From Rhizobium sp. BT04 (GTDB lineage: Bacteria; Pseudomonadota; Alphaproteobacteria; Rhizobiales; Rhizobiaceae), in assembly GCF_030053135.1 (NCBI RefSeq), contig NZ_CP125652.1, positions 4,086,501 through 4,150,500 on the forward strand: DNA of 64,000 nucleotides. The letters are read 5' to 3'. A program made the position numbers and the translations under genes. The notes under the pieces are model-generated. The model was not told the origin of the DNA, made no database searches, and saw only the letters and a program-made list of their open reading frames with translations. This document shows positions 10,409 through 19,000 of this stretch, in pieces; position 1 is the stretch's first letter; each line of letters opens with the position of its first letter.

Positions 10409-11947
10409 TTATACTTCAAACTCAAGATTCGCACGGTCGAGCAAGAGCCTTATATGATCAGGATTTACTTTATAGATAGATTGCTGAGGGTTGCCGTTCA
10501 CGACGCCCATCCGCCGCAGTTCATCAAGACCAATCGCCGGCTCGATGTACGATACAAGCAGATAATTGATGACTTTGATCGGTCGCGCTGGCGTGGCGTT
10601 CCACCCTTCTAGCTGTTGCTCACTGTACACGGATCTTCCTCCCGTCAGATGCATAAGCTCTCTAGTAGATTTGGCAAGGGTGATGCTTTCCAATATTCCA
10701 AGAGCTGTAATGGCTTGAGAAGGCTGCTCCCTTGATGCGCTTTTATAGAAGAATAGCAGCGAACCCGCTGCGCCCAGATTTGAAGGCGCCCGACAAAGAT
10801 ATACCTTTCGGATTGTATTTCCCGGACGCGCCGGGCGGTCGGCTCTCGAAGTTCCGTTGAACAAATCCGGTTGCCTTGGGTTCCATAGATCCGGATAGAG
10901 CGTATCGTGATACTCCTCCTTAATCGGGATACCGAAGCCCCTGATTTCGTCGGTCACCAGAAACCGAGGATAGTTCTTCCGAGCGGCTTCGTAGGCTGTG
11001 ACTGCCGGATCTTCGGCGAGCTTTTCTAAAGAGAATGCCCGCTCATAAATCAGTTCGCCGTCAGGCTTTTTGCCAGCTTGGCGAAAACCGTAAAACTCCA
11101 GCAAGTTAATCAGCGCGGCCTGATCTTCGTAGGTCGTGAGATACGCCAGGTCGTAGCCGTTCGTCTGGGCGTACCAAAGCACTTGCTTAAGAAGCAATTC
11201 TCCCAATTTCACACCGCGCTTATCGGGGGCGACCTTGAACGTGCAAACTTTCAGAATTTTTCCCACCTTTGTGACCGCGTCCGTGTCGATAGCGGTCTCG
11301 TCCTTACGAACGATCAGGCCGGCAAGCTTGTTGTCATCATACACCACCCAGCAGGAGCGATGCTGCCTCACGCACTTTTCGCGCCACCAGTCGTCGAATT
11401 CGGGATAGCCATCGCGAAGGCTGTCGAAGAAGTCGTCTTCGTGGTCAATCATATGCGCGTCGACCTCCGCGACGTGACGGATCGGAACCTGCTTTGGTTC
11501 GTAGGTTTGCGTGAGAAGATCGGCCGCGTCGCCGACGAACAGAACGCGGCGTCCCAACTCAGCTGAATGTCTCAGGGCTCGCTCATGAAGCCCTTTGTCC
11601 TGCGAAACGAGAAAGTCGACGACGTCGTTCTTCAGCGTATGCAGAAGGGTCGCGTCTACGATATCGTTTGGCTTCCTGAGAGGACCGAACTCGGCCTCTA
11701 GTTCTGCCTGGGTCAGGCCGCGTCTTTTGCCGAGGATCTGGTATTTTGCAATCTTGCTGAGCGATATTCTTCGCCGCTCGGCATCTTTGTCGCGAGCAAT
11801 ATCGTCACGCGCAGCTTCGTGGACGAAGACATTGACTTTGTGCGCGGCGGCGAGACTTGAGAATTTGGCGTAGGCTGCCTCGACAGCACGATAATCTTCT
11901 AGCCCGATTAGGATATTCGTATCAATGAGATACGACTGCTGCCTCAT
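10409..11947 (-). CDS. PIN - GNAT - PUA-like triple-domain protein, candidate toxin/effector
   Basis: A 512-residue protein with three parts. Residues 1-150 are a PIN ribonuclease domain: YLIDTNILIG (D9, N11), E44 in VFVHEAARD, D95/D98 in NDIVDATLLH, and D117 in FLVSQDKGL fit the acidic site. Residues about 197-305 are a GNAT acetyltransferase fold, with CTFKVAPDKRGVKLGELLLKQ as the acetyl-CoA loop and NLLEFYGFRQAG as the family-typical end. Residues about 375-512 look like an EVE/ASCH-type PUA-like domain (AAGSLLFFYKSASRE, ITALGILESI). It is the second gene of a leftward operon, overlapping the HTH-ASCH gene by 26 bp. A role as RNase or acetylase effector controlled by its neighbour is inferred. 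Confidence 0.8.
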   Translation of the reverse strand: MRQQSYLIDTNILIGLEDYRAVEAAYAKFSSLAAAHKVNVFVHEAARDDIARDKDAERRRISLSKIAKYQILGKRRGLTQAELEAEFGPLRKPNDIVDATLLHTLKNDVVDFLVSQDKGLHERALRHSAELGRRVLFVGDAADLLTQTYEPKQVPIRHVAEVDAHMIDHEDDFFDSLRDGYPEFDDWWREKCVRQHRSCWVVYDDNKLAGLIVRKDETAIDTDAVTKVGKILKVCTFKVAPDKRGVKLGELLLKQVLWYAQTNGYDLAYLTTYEDQAALINLLEFYGFRQAGKKPDGELIYERAFSLEKLAEDPAVTAYEAARKNYPRFLVTDEIRGFGIPIKEEYHDTLYPDLWNPRQPDLFNGTSRADRPARPGNTIRKVYLCRAPSNLGAAGSLLFFYKSASREQPSQAITALGILESITLAKSTRELMHLTGGRSVYSEQQLEGWNATPARPIKVINYLLVSYIEPAIGLDELRRMGVVNGNPQQSIYKVNPDHIRLLLDRANLEFEV

Positions 11948-12719
11948 GTCTCAAGGCCTTTCGAAGATCGCGGCTTGCGTACAAATAGGATTGAGGAGGC
12001 TCGAAGCTAAACCGCTCACGGAGCTCGTTTAGAGGGATCGGCCTTGAAAAGGACTTCACATCTTCAAAGAGCAACGCAAAGCCGAAGTCCAGCCCCTGAA
12101 AGTAGCTATCGAAGTCGCCTCGCTCGATAAAGGCCGTGTCCTCGAACTCGGCCCAGATCTGTTCGATCGGCAATTTTAGAACGTCTTTGATCTCAGCTAC
12201 ACCGACCATCGCTCGAACCGGGGAGGTGGAGTAAATATAGGCAATCGTGCCGCCGGGCGCTGACACGGGAAAACGACGCCGCAGTTCAACCGTTTTGCGT
12301 CCCTCCAATATCTTCTCGGAATACTGGGGTCTGATCGAGAGCACTACGTCTCTCTGCGCTCGAAACGGCTCATCCGCCAGCAGAGGAAAGACGAGTTGAT
12401 CATCGTTGCCGTATTCGGCATCGAAAGCTTCCTTAATGCGCAACACAAGCCGCGCGTCCGCTGGAAAAACCGCACCCACGCGCAAAGAAGCTCCCAGCGC
12501 TTCCACATACCGTTGAACGGTTGAAAGGTAGACTTCTCCACCTTTTTCAATTTTCGATACGGCTGCCTGCTGAACGTTTAGTCGGCTCGCCATTTCAGCT
12601 TGGGTGAGGCCAGACAACAGCCGGAGCCGACGCAAGTCTAAGCCTTCGGCATGATCGGCGCGTGAGCCGCTTGCTTCAGACGCTTCGATGATTTTTCCAG
12701 CCAATTTACCCATGCGCAT
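11922..12719 (-). CDS. XRE-family HTH protein with ASCH domain, candidate antitoxin/regulator
   Basis: A 265-residue protein with an XRE helix-turn-helix at residues about 24-80 (LRLLSGLTQAEMASRLNV, QQAAVSKIEKG). A linker and then an ASCH (PUA-like, RNA-binding-type) domain follow, starting VVLSIRPQYSEKILEGRKTV and including IAYIYSTSPVRAMVGVAEI. Start codons GTG 12731, ATG 12719 and ATG 12713 are all in frame; TGGAG lies between the first and last, so 12719 or 12713 is preferred. It is the first gene of the operon with the PIN-GNAT gene (26-bp overlap). The perfect palindrome just upstream is a natural operator for it, implying autoregulation. Confidence 0.85.
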   Translation of the reverse strand: MRMGKLAGKIIEASEASGSRADHAEGLDLRRLRLLSGLTQAEMASRLNVQQAAVSKIEKGGEVYLSTVQRYVEALGASLRVGAVFPADARLVLRIKEAFDAEYGNDDQLVFPLLADEPFRAQRDVVLSIRPQYSEKILEGRKTVELRRRFPVSAPGGTIAYIYSTSPVRAMVGVAEIKDVLKLPIEQIWAEFEDTAFIERGDFDSYFQGLDFGFALLFEDVKSFSRPIPLNELRERFSFEPPQSYLYASRDLRKALRHEAAVVSH

Positions 12720-12746
12720 GCTCCATTTCACAGCTTGGTAACCCAG

Positions 12747-12774
12747 CCCAATATTCCTTGCAAGGAATATTGGG
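12747..12774. promoter_or_regulatory. perfect 28-bp palindrome, likely operator of the HTH-ASCH operon
   Basis: Two 14-nt arms, CCCAATATTCCTTG followed directly by its reverse complement CAAGGAATATTGGG, with no mismatch or gap. It lies 27 bp upstream of the ATG at 12719. A minus-strand TATAAT at 12802-12797 lies just upstream, so the palindrome would sit at or just after the transcription start, where a bound repressor blocks transcription. Confidence 0.8.
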
Positions 12775-12865
12775 TCGCATTGGGAGATGCTTGGCCATTA
12801 TATTGATCGGTGTAGGAAAAAGACCACAGGGGGCTATCTTCAATGTCCGCCGTGATGCCATTGCG

Positions 12866-12935
12866 GCGTCAGGTGTTTTCCGGCGGAAAGTGGTCGAACA
12901 GCGCCTTCCATAGGCTTCGAACGCGGCAACGCCCG
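12866..12935 (-). pseudogene. remnant of a TetR-type C-terminal coding segment
   Basis: The minus strand encodes RSLWKALFDHFPPE followed by a few residues and a stop. It closely matches RNLWKALFEHSPPE in the intact TetR gene 1.6 kb away (14460-14510), at both protein and DNA level (TCGAACAGCGCCTTCCA is shared). No start or HTH part is present. It appears to be a relic of a duplicated or recombined TetR gene at the edge of the island. Confidence 0.5.
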
Positions 12936-13733
12936 CTAGCCCGATCTCGCCTCACCCGTGTGCTCTTCAAACAGACGAACGCCGGTCAGCTCGGCAAGCT
13001 TCCCCATCAGCGCATCCTGAAACCCAGTATCAGTCACCTCCTCCGCCGCCTCCCGCTGCTGGCGATGGTACCAATACCGGCCGCTGACCTTCGCAGCTCC
13101 CGCATCGCTCGCCGCAAGCCATGTCTGCGTGAGGTGCCCCATCTCCAGATCATCGGGTGCGCCGGCGCCGCCCATCTTTGTCGGTACCCAGCCGGGATCC
13201 ACCGCGTTGCTGAGAACATCCGGCCAATGGCGGGCGATGGCGGCGGCGAGGGTCGCAATATAGAGCTTGCTTTCCGAATAGGCCTGGCTGGCGTTCCACG
13301 GTCGCTTCTTCCAGTCGATATCGTCGAGGGTGCTGCTGCCGCTGCGGTGCATGCCGCTGGTGAGATAGACCAGGCGATCGGGGCGCGTGATCCATGCGGT
13401 GAGCAGATAGGGGGCAAGCACATTCACCGCCAGCGTCTTGGCGTGGCCTTCCGGCGATTCGCCCCGGCTCCGCTCGAGGTAGATGCCGGCATTGTGGATG
13501 ATGGCGTCCATGCGGCCGATGGCGTTGACCTGCTCGGCAATCGAGCGCGTCTCGGTAGCGCTGGCGAGATCGCCGATGACGATGCCGAGGGCGGCAGCCG
13601 AAATCTCGGCGAGGGCGGAGGCGCGCTCCCTGGAGCGGGCATGCAGCACGACGTCGTGGCCTTCTTGCATGAGGGTGCGGGCGGCGGCAAGGCCGAGGCC
13701 ATCGGTGGAACCGGTGATGAAGATGCGGCTCAT
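12936..13733 (-). CDS. SDR-family oxidoreductase
   Basis: A 265-residue short-chain dehydrogenase/reductase. The cofactor motif TGSTDGLGLAA (TGxxxGxG) is at residues 7-17, MDAIIHNAGIYLE is the NAG strand, and YLTSGMH plus AYSESKLYIATLAAA supply the Ser...YxxxK catalytic set. The C-terminal NAVDPGWVPTKMGG is family-typical. Start: ATG 13733, preceded by GAAGGGAAACCCC; a start 13 codons further upstream is possible. Substrate unknown. Single leftward gene between the island and a RIME element. Confidence 0.88.
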   Translation of the reverse strand: MSRIFITGSTDGLGLAAARTLMQEGHDVVLHARSRERASALAEISAAALGIVIGDLASATETRSIAEQVNAIGRMDAIIHNAGIYLERSRGESPEGHAKTLAVNVLAPYLLTAWITRPDRLVYLTSGMHRSGSSTLDDIDWKKRPWNASQAYSESKLYIATLAAAIARHWPDVLSNAVDPGWVPTKMGGAGAPDDLEMGHLTQTWLAASDAGAAKVSGRYWYHRQQREAAEEVTDTGFQDALMGKLAELTGVRLFEEHTGEARSG

Positions 13734-13872
13734 GGGGTTTCCCTTCGCGGCGGCGTGGAGGGCGTCAGTCAATCAGCTTTCGTTGGGTTGCTCAATGCGG
13801 GAGTTGGGGTGTGGGTTCTAGCGCTCCGTTATCTCAGACTGTGAGCCACGGCTGTCTCGTTTGTGCGGATGC

Positions 13873-14050
13873 CTGCCCCTCACCCTAACCCTCTCCCCGT
13901 AAAAACGGGGCGAGGGGACGTGCCCTGCGAGAGGCTGGCGAGGAACGGAGAGCTTGCGGCATAGTCCCTTCGCCCCGTTTACGGGGGTCCGAAGGACGGG
14001 TCGAGACGTGTGGCTCGACCCTGGCAGTGGCGGCAGCCGGATGAGGGGCA
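13873..14050. repeat. RIME-like intergenic mosaic element, copy 2
   Basis: Begins CTGCCCCTCACCCTAACC and ends GCCGGATGAGGGGCA, with CCCCTTCGCCCCGTTTACGG inside. It contains an extra block (GGTCCGAAGGACGGGTCGAG) also found, inverted, in copy 3 at 22098-22138, so the element is itself a mosaic. Confidence 0.8.
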
Positions 14051-14065
14051 TTTGGGTCGCGATTT

Positions 14066-14152
14066 CAGGGGCTTGACGCGAGGATCTACGCCGCTGCCAT
14101 CAGCAGCGGGCATGGATCCTCGGCTCGAGGCCGAGGATGACGGAGGGTGGGG
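14066..14152. repeat. dispersed double-palindrome repeat, copy 1
   Basis: Two short palindromes, CTTGACGCGAGGATC and CATGGATCCTCGGC / GCCGAGGATGACGG, followed by GGAGGGTGGGG. The same arrangement recurs ten more times in the window (about 32626, 35402, 44221, 49011, 50548, 53076, 54848, 55131, 55513 and 55874). Confidence 0.7.
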
Positions 14153-14200
14153 TGGCGTCCCAACAAATCCTACCCCACTAAACCAACGAAATCACCCGCA

Positions 14201-14809
14201 TCACCCCCTCCGCCGCTCCGCCCCCGCCGCAATCGTCTGCACCAGTTCATCCACCTCCCGTGCCAGTCGCTCCAGCGGCAAGCCGACGAAGCGGCCTTCG
14301 AGGCTGATGCTGACGACGCCGTGCACTGCGCCGAAGAGGGTGCGGGCGCGGATGGCGCGGTCTTCGGGGGGCATGTCGGGTTGCAGTTCGGCCAGCGGTT
14401 CTGCGATCACATCCATCAGGAAGAGGTGCTCGTTGAGATGCCATTGCGGCGTCGGGCTCGATTCCGGCGGGGAGTGTTCGAACAGCGCCTTCCAGAGGTT
14501 TCGGTGCTCGACGGCGAAGCTTAAGTAACCCTGCGCCAGGTTGCGCAGCCGGTCGGTCGGCGGCCGGTCCTTGGTTTTATCAAGGGTCAGCCTCGCCTCC
14601 AGCGCCTTCAGCGTCGCGGAGTTGACGTGGATGACGAGCTCGGCGAGGTCTGAAAAGACCGTGTAGAGGCCGCCGAGCGCGCAGCCGGCATCCTGGGTGA
14701 TGTCGCGGGCTCTGAGATTTGTGAGCCCGTCTTTGGCGATACGCTCGCGCGCCGCCTCGATCAGCCGGGCCTTCAGGTCTTCGCGTTTTTCTTCTCGCCT
14801 ACCGGCCAT
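14201..14809 (-). CDS. TetR-family transcriptional regulator
   Basis: A 202-residue regulator. The N-terminal HTH comprises ARLIEAARERIAKDGLTNL, then RARDITQDAGCALGGLYTVF (TetR recognition region) and FSDLAELVIHVN. The C-terminal ligand domain contains RNLWKALFEHSPPE. Start: ATG 14809 (MAGRREEKREDL); a TTG 12 codons upstream would run into the operator. It is divergent from the PspA-like operon, and three copies of TGAACNNCGTTCA-type sites lie between them, so it most likely represses both that operon and itself. Inducer unknown. Confidence 0.9.
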   Translation of the reverse strand: MAGRREEKREDLKARLIEAARERIAKDGLTNLRARDITQDAGCALGGLYTVFSDLAELVIHVNSATLKALEARLTLDKTKDRPPTDRLRNLAQGYLSFAVEHRNLWKALFEHSPPESSPTPQWHLNEHLFLMDVIAEPLAELQPDMPPEDRAIRARTLFGAVHGVVSISLEGRFVGLPLERLAREVDELVQTIAAGAERRRG

Positions 14810-14830
14810 TAACCATTCCACTTCGATTTT

Positions 14831-14904
14831 TTGAACGTCGTTCAAAATTTATCTTGAACGACGTTCATGATTCTGGCATAAGTCATCTCGTGAACAACGT
14901 TCAT
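14831..14904. promoter_or_regulatory. three inverted-repeat operators between tetR and the pspA-like operon
   Basis: Three 15-bp sites: TTGAACGTCGTTCAA (14831-14845, perfect palindrome), TTGAACGACGTTCAT (14854-14868) and GTGAACAACGTTCAT (14890-14904). The shared core is GAAC-N3-GTTC. They fill the divergent intergenic region, and the third abuts the ribosome binding site GGAGGAAGG of the PspA-like gene. This is a typical TetR autoregulatory control region. Confidence 0.8.
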
Positions 14905-14920
14905 AAACCGGAGGAAGGAA

Positions 14921-15607
14921 ATGTTCAAACTGATTTCCATTTTGTTGCGGGGCAGGGCGCATGATGCCGAACAGGCTTTCGCCGACTGCCACGCCGTGCC
15001 GCTGCTTTCCCAGCAGATCCGCGATGCCGCCCAATCGATCCAGTCGGCCCGCCGCAGTGTCGCGGTCGCCATCGCCCAGAACGAACAGGAGAAGGGGCAG
15101 CACGCAACGATCGTTGCCCGCATCGCCGATCTCGAAGTTCGCGCTTCCGCAGCGCTGACGAAAGGCAATGAGGGCCTGGCCCGCGAGGCGGCCGAGGCGA
15201 TCGCCTATCTGGAAGCCGAGCGCGATGCATCGGAAAAGGCGCAAGCCCAGTTCACCGGGGCGATCGACAAGCTGAAGGGCATCGTGCGCGCATCCGAAGC
15301 GCGGCTGCAGGAACTGCAGCGTGGCGAGCGGCTGGCGCGGGCCACGCAAGAGGCGCAGAAGCTCGATGTCGTAGTCGCCGGCCCAGGCTTTGCCACGCTC
15401 GACGATGCCGAGGAGACCCTGGCGCGCCTTCGCCTGCGCCAGAGCCAGAATGAGCTGACGGCGGCCGCCCTGAAGGACATGGAAGGCGCCGTCCGCCCGG
15501 CCGGCATCATCGAGAAGCTTGCCAATGCCGGCTTCGGCGCGCCGCTGCGCTCATCCGCCGATGATGTGCTGGCGCGGCTGAAGAGCCGCATCACGCCTGC
15601 CGCCTGA
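14921..15607 (+). CDS. PspA/IM30-family protein
   Basis: A 228-residue, almost entirely helical coiled-coil protein. It begins MFKLISILLRGRAHDAEQAF, an amphipathic N-terminal helix as in PspA/IM30, followed by long Ala/Glu/Gln/Arg-rich helices (RRSVAVAIAQNEQEKGQHA; EAAEAIAYLEAERDASEKAQ). PspA proteins form membrane-bound oligomers that support a stressed inner membrane. The ribosome binding site is GGAGGAAGGAA. It leads a two-gene operon with a YiaA-like membrane protein, under probable TetR control rather than the PspF system of enterics. Confidence 0.88.
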   Translation: MFKLISILLRGRAHDAEQAFADCHAVPLLSQQIRDAAQSIQSARRSVAVAIAQNEQEKGQHATIVARIADLEVRASAALTKGNEGLAREAAEAIAYLEAERDASEKAQAQFTGAIDKLKGIVRASEARLQELQRGERLARATQEAQKLDVVVAGPGFATLDDAEETLARLRLRQSQNELTAAALKDMEGAVRPAGIIEKLANAGFGAPLRSSADDVLARLKSRITPAA

Positions 15608-15656
15608 AATCGCATCCATCCAACCATTCATCCATCGAACCATAAGGATTAAGACA

Positions 15657-15938
15657 ATGAACGACAGTTTCCAGAAACATTCCGCCAGCTGGGTCAGCTT
15701 CTCCTACATCTCCTTCGGCTCGGCCGCCTTCATGCTGGCGCTTGGCCTCTACATGATGCCGCTCGATCTCTGGGGCAAAGGCTATCTCGCCATGGGCATT
15801 CTGATGCTGGTGCAGACCACGGTGAATATCACCAAGACGCTGCGCGACAATGCCGAATCCGAGAAGCTGATCCGCAAGGTCGAGGATGCCCGCACCGAGA
15901 AACTGCTGGTCAAGTTCAATCGTAACGATGAAGATTGA
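15657..15938 (+). CDS. YiaA/YiaB-type inner membrane protein
   Basis: A 93-residue protein with two hydrophobic helices (ASWVSFSYISFGSAAFMLAL; GYLAMGILMLVQTTVNIT), the layout of the YiaAB two-helix domain, and a charged C-terminal tail. It lies 49 bp after the PspA-like gene on the same strand, so the two are probably one transcript. A role in envelope stress is inferred from that pairing. Confidence 0.85.
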   Translation: MNDSFQKHSASWVSFSYISFGSAAFMLALGLYMMPLDLWGKGYLAMGILMLVQTTVNITKTLRDNAESEKLIRKVEDARTEKLLVKFNRNDED

Positions 15939-16030
15939 TCTTGGTTAACCACAGCGCAGAGTTGTTACCGCATTCAACTTTTGCGTAACAACTCTGTGGC
16001 CTTCTCTGCCAGTCGAACGAGGGACCCGCC

Positions 16031-19000
16031 GTGCAACACAATCTGATGACCTCCAGGAAATTCGCGCCGCTGTTCTGGACCCAGTTCCTGACGGCCTTCA
16101 ACGACAATTTCCTCAAGAACACCCTGGTGTTCCTCATTCTCTTCAAGATGTCGGCGAGTGAAGGCGCCGCCCTGGTGACGCTTGCCGGCGTCATTCTCAT
16201 CGTGCCCTTCCTGCTGCTCTCGGCGCTCGGCGGCGAACTCGCCGACAAGCACGACAAGGCGAAAATCGCCGAGCTCTTGAAACGCTGCGAGATCGCGGTC
16301 GCCGCCCTTGCCGTCGTCGGACTCGCGTTTTCGTCCATCTTCGTGCTGATGGCTGCGCTGTTCGGCTTCGGCGTCGTCTCGGCGCTGTTCGGGCCGATCA
16401 AATACGGCATCCTGCCCGATCATCTCGAACGCCGCGACCTGCCGAAGGCCAATGCCTGGATCGAGGGCGGCACCTTCATCGCCATCCTCGCCGGCACGAT
16501 CATCGCCGCCTTCGCCTTTTCCGGCGGCGACAATGTGCTGATCTTCGGCACGATGATGATGGGACTTTCGGTGCTGTGCTGGCTGGCCAGCCGGATGATC
16601 CCGCCCACCGGCTCCAAGGCGCCGGATCTCGAAATCGACCGCAATGTCATCCGCTCCAGCTACACCCTCGTCAAGGAAATCCGCGCCGATAAGCGCCTGT
16701 GGCGTTCGGCGCTGATGAACTGCTGGTTCTGGCTGGTCGGCGCCTTCGTTCTCTCCATCCTGCCGACCATGGTGACCGAGCTGCTCGGCGGCTCCGAGCT
16801 CGTCGTGCCGGCCTATCTCACCGTCTTTGCCATCGCCGTTGCCGTCGGTTCGGCGATTGCCGCCTGGATGTCATCCGGCCGCATCGTGCTGCTGCCGGCC
16901 CCTGTCGGCACGGCGCTGCTTGGCCTCTTCAGCCTCGATCTCGCCTGGAACCTCTGGGGCTTGGCTTCCACAAGCCATGCGACGACGATCGGCACCTTCT
17001 TTGCCGGAGAGAATACCATCCGCGTCGCCATCGATCTCGCCGGCATGGCAATCTCGGGCGCCTTCATCGCCGTGCCGACCTTTGCCGCCCTGCAGACCTG
17101 GTCGCATGAGGATCGCCGTGCCCGCGTCATCGGCGCCGCCAATGTGCTGTCGGCGCTGTTCATCACCGTCGGCCTCGGCCTGGTTGCCGCCGTCCAGAAG
17201 CTCGGCGCTTCCATTCCTGAGATTCTGATCGGCCTCGGCGTCCTCAATTTTGCCGTCGCCTGGCTGATGCTGAAGACGCTGCCGACCAATCCCTTCCGCG
17301 ATTTCATCTCGATCCTGTTCCGCGCCTTCATGCGGCTGGAGGTCGAGGGGCTGGAGAATATCAAGAAGGCCGGCCGCGCGCCGATCATTGCGCTCAACCA
17401 TGTCAGTCTGCTCGATGGCGCCTTGGCGCTTGCCATCACCGAGGAAGAGCCCACCTTTGCCGTCGATTACAAGATCGCCCAGGCCTGGTGGGTGCGCCCC
17501 TTCCTGAAGATGTGCAAATTCCTGCCGCTCGACCCGACAAAGCCGATGGCGACGCGTTCGCTGATCAAGGTGGTGCAGGACGGCAACCCGATCGGCATCT
17601 TCCCCGAGGGCCGCCTGACGGTGACCGGCACGCTGATGAAGGTCTATGATGGCGCCGCCATGGTCGCCGACAAGACGGGCTCGATGGTCGTGCCGGTGAA
17701 GATCGACGGGCTGGAGAAGAGCTATCTCTCCTATCTCGATAACGGCAAGATCCGCCGCCGGCTGTTCCCCAAGGTCAAGGTCACCATTCTCGAGCCGGTG
17801 AAGCTCGAAGTGCCGCCGGAGCTGAAAGGCCGCAAGCGCCGCACGGCGGCAGGTGCCGCCCTCTATCAGGTGATGTCGAACCTGCTGTTCCAGACCGCCG
17901 ATACCTCGTCCACCGTGCTCGACCGCGTCATTCAGGCAGGTGGCGAATTCGGCATGGGCAAGCTCGCCGTCGAAGATCCGGTCACCGGCCGGCTGACCTA
18001 TGGCAAGCTGCTCACCGGCGCTGCCGTGCTCGGCGCCAAATTTCGCGCCCGCTTCCCGGAAACCAACCTCGGCGTCATGCTGCCGAATGCCAATGGCGCC
18101 GCCGCCACGCTGCTCGGCGTGATGAGCGCGGGCAAGGTGCCGGCGATGCTGAACTTCACCGCCGGTGCCGCCAATATCCTCTCCGCTTGCAAGGCCGCCG
18201 AAGTCAAACATGTGCTGACCTCGCGCGCCTTCGTCACCCAGGCCAAGCTCGGTGCCGTGATCGAGGAGATGGAAAAGCAGGTGACGATCGTCTGGCTCGA
18301 TGATCTCCGGGCCGAAATCTCACTCAAGGACAAGATCTTGGGTTATGTGAGAAAGGCGCGGCCGCTGGTCAAGCGTAAGCCGGATGATCCGGCGGTGATC
18401 CTCTTCACCTCGGGCTCCGAGGGCACGCCGAAGGGCGTGGTTCTGACCCACCGCAACATCCTCTCGAATGCCGCCCAGGCGGCTGCCCGCATCGATTTCC
18501 ACAGCGGCGACAAGGTGTTCAACATCCTGCCGGTGTTCCATTCCTTCGGGCTGACGGCCGGCACGGTGCTGCCGCTGATCTCCGGCGTGCCGGTCTATTT
18601 CTATCCGTCGCCGCTGCATTACCGCATCGTGCCGGAGCTGATCTATGTCTCCAACGCCACGATCATCTTCGGCACCGACACTTTCCTCAACGGCTATGCC
18701 AGGACGGCGCATCCCTACGACTTCCGCTCGATCCGCTACATCTTCTCCGGCGCCGAGCCGGTGAAGGCCTCGACCCGCCAGACCTATATGGAAAAATTCG
18801 GCCTGCGCATCCTCGAAGGTTACGGCGTCACCGAGACGGCGCCGGTCATTTCGATCAACACGCCGATGTACAACAAGTCGGGCACGGTCGGCAAAATCCT
18901 GCCGGGCATGGAATGGAAGCTCGAACCGGTGCCCGGCATCGATGAGGGCGGCCGGCTGCATGTGCGCGGCGCCAATGTCATGGCCGGTTACCTCCGCGCC

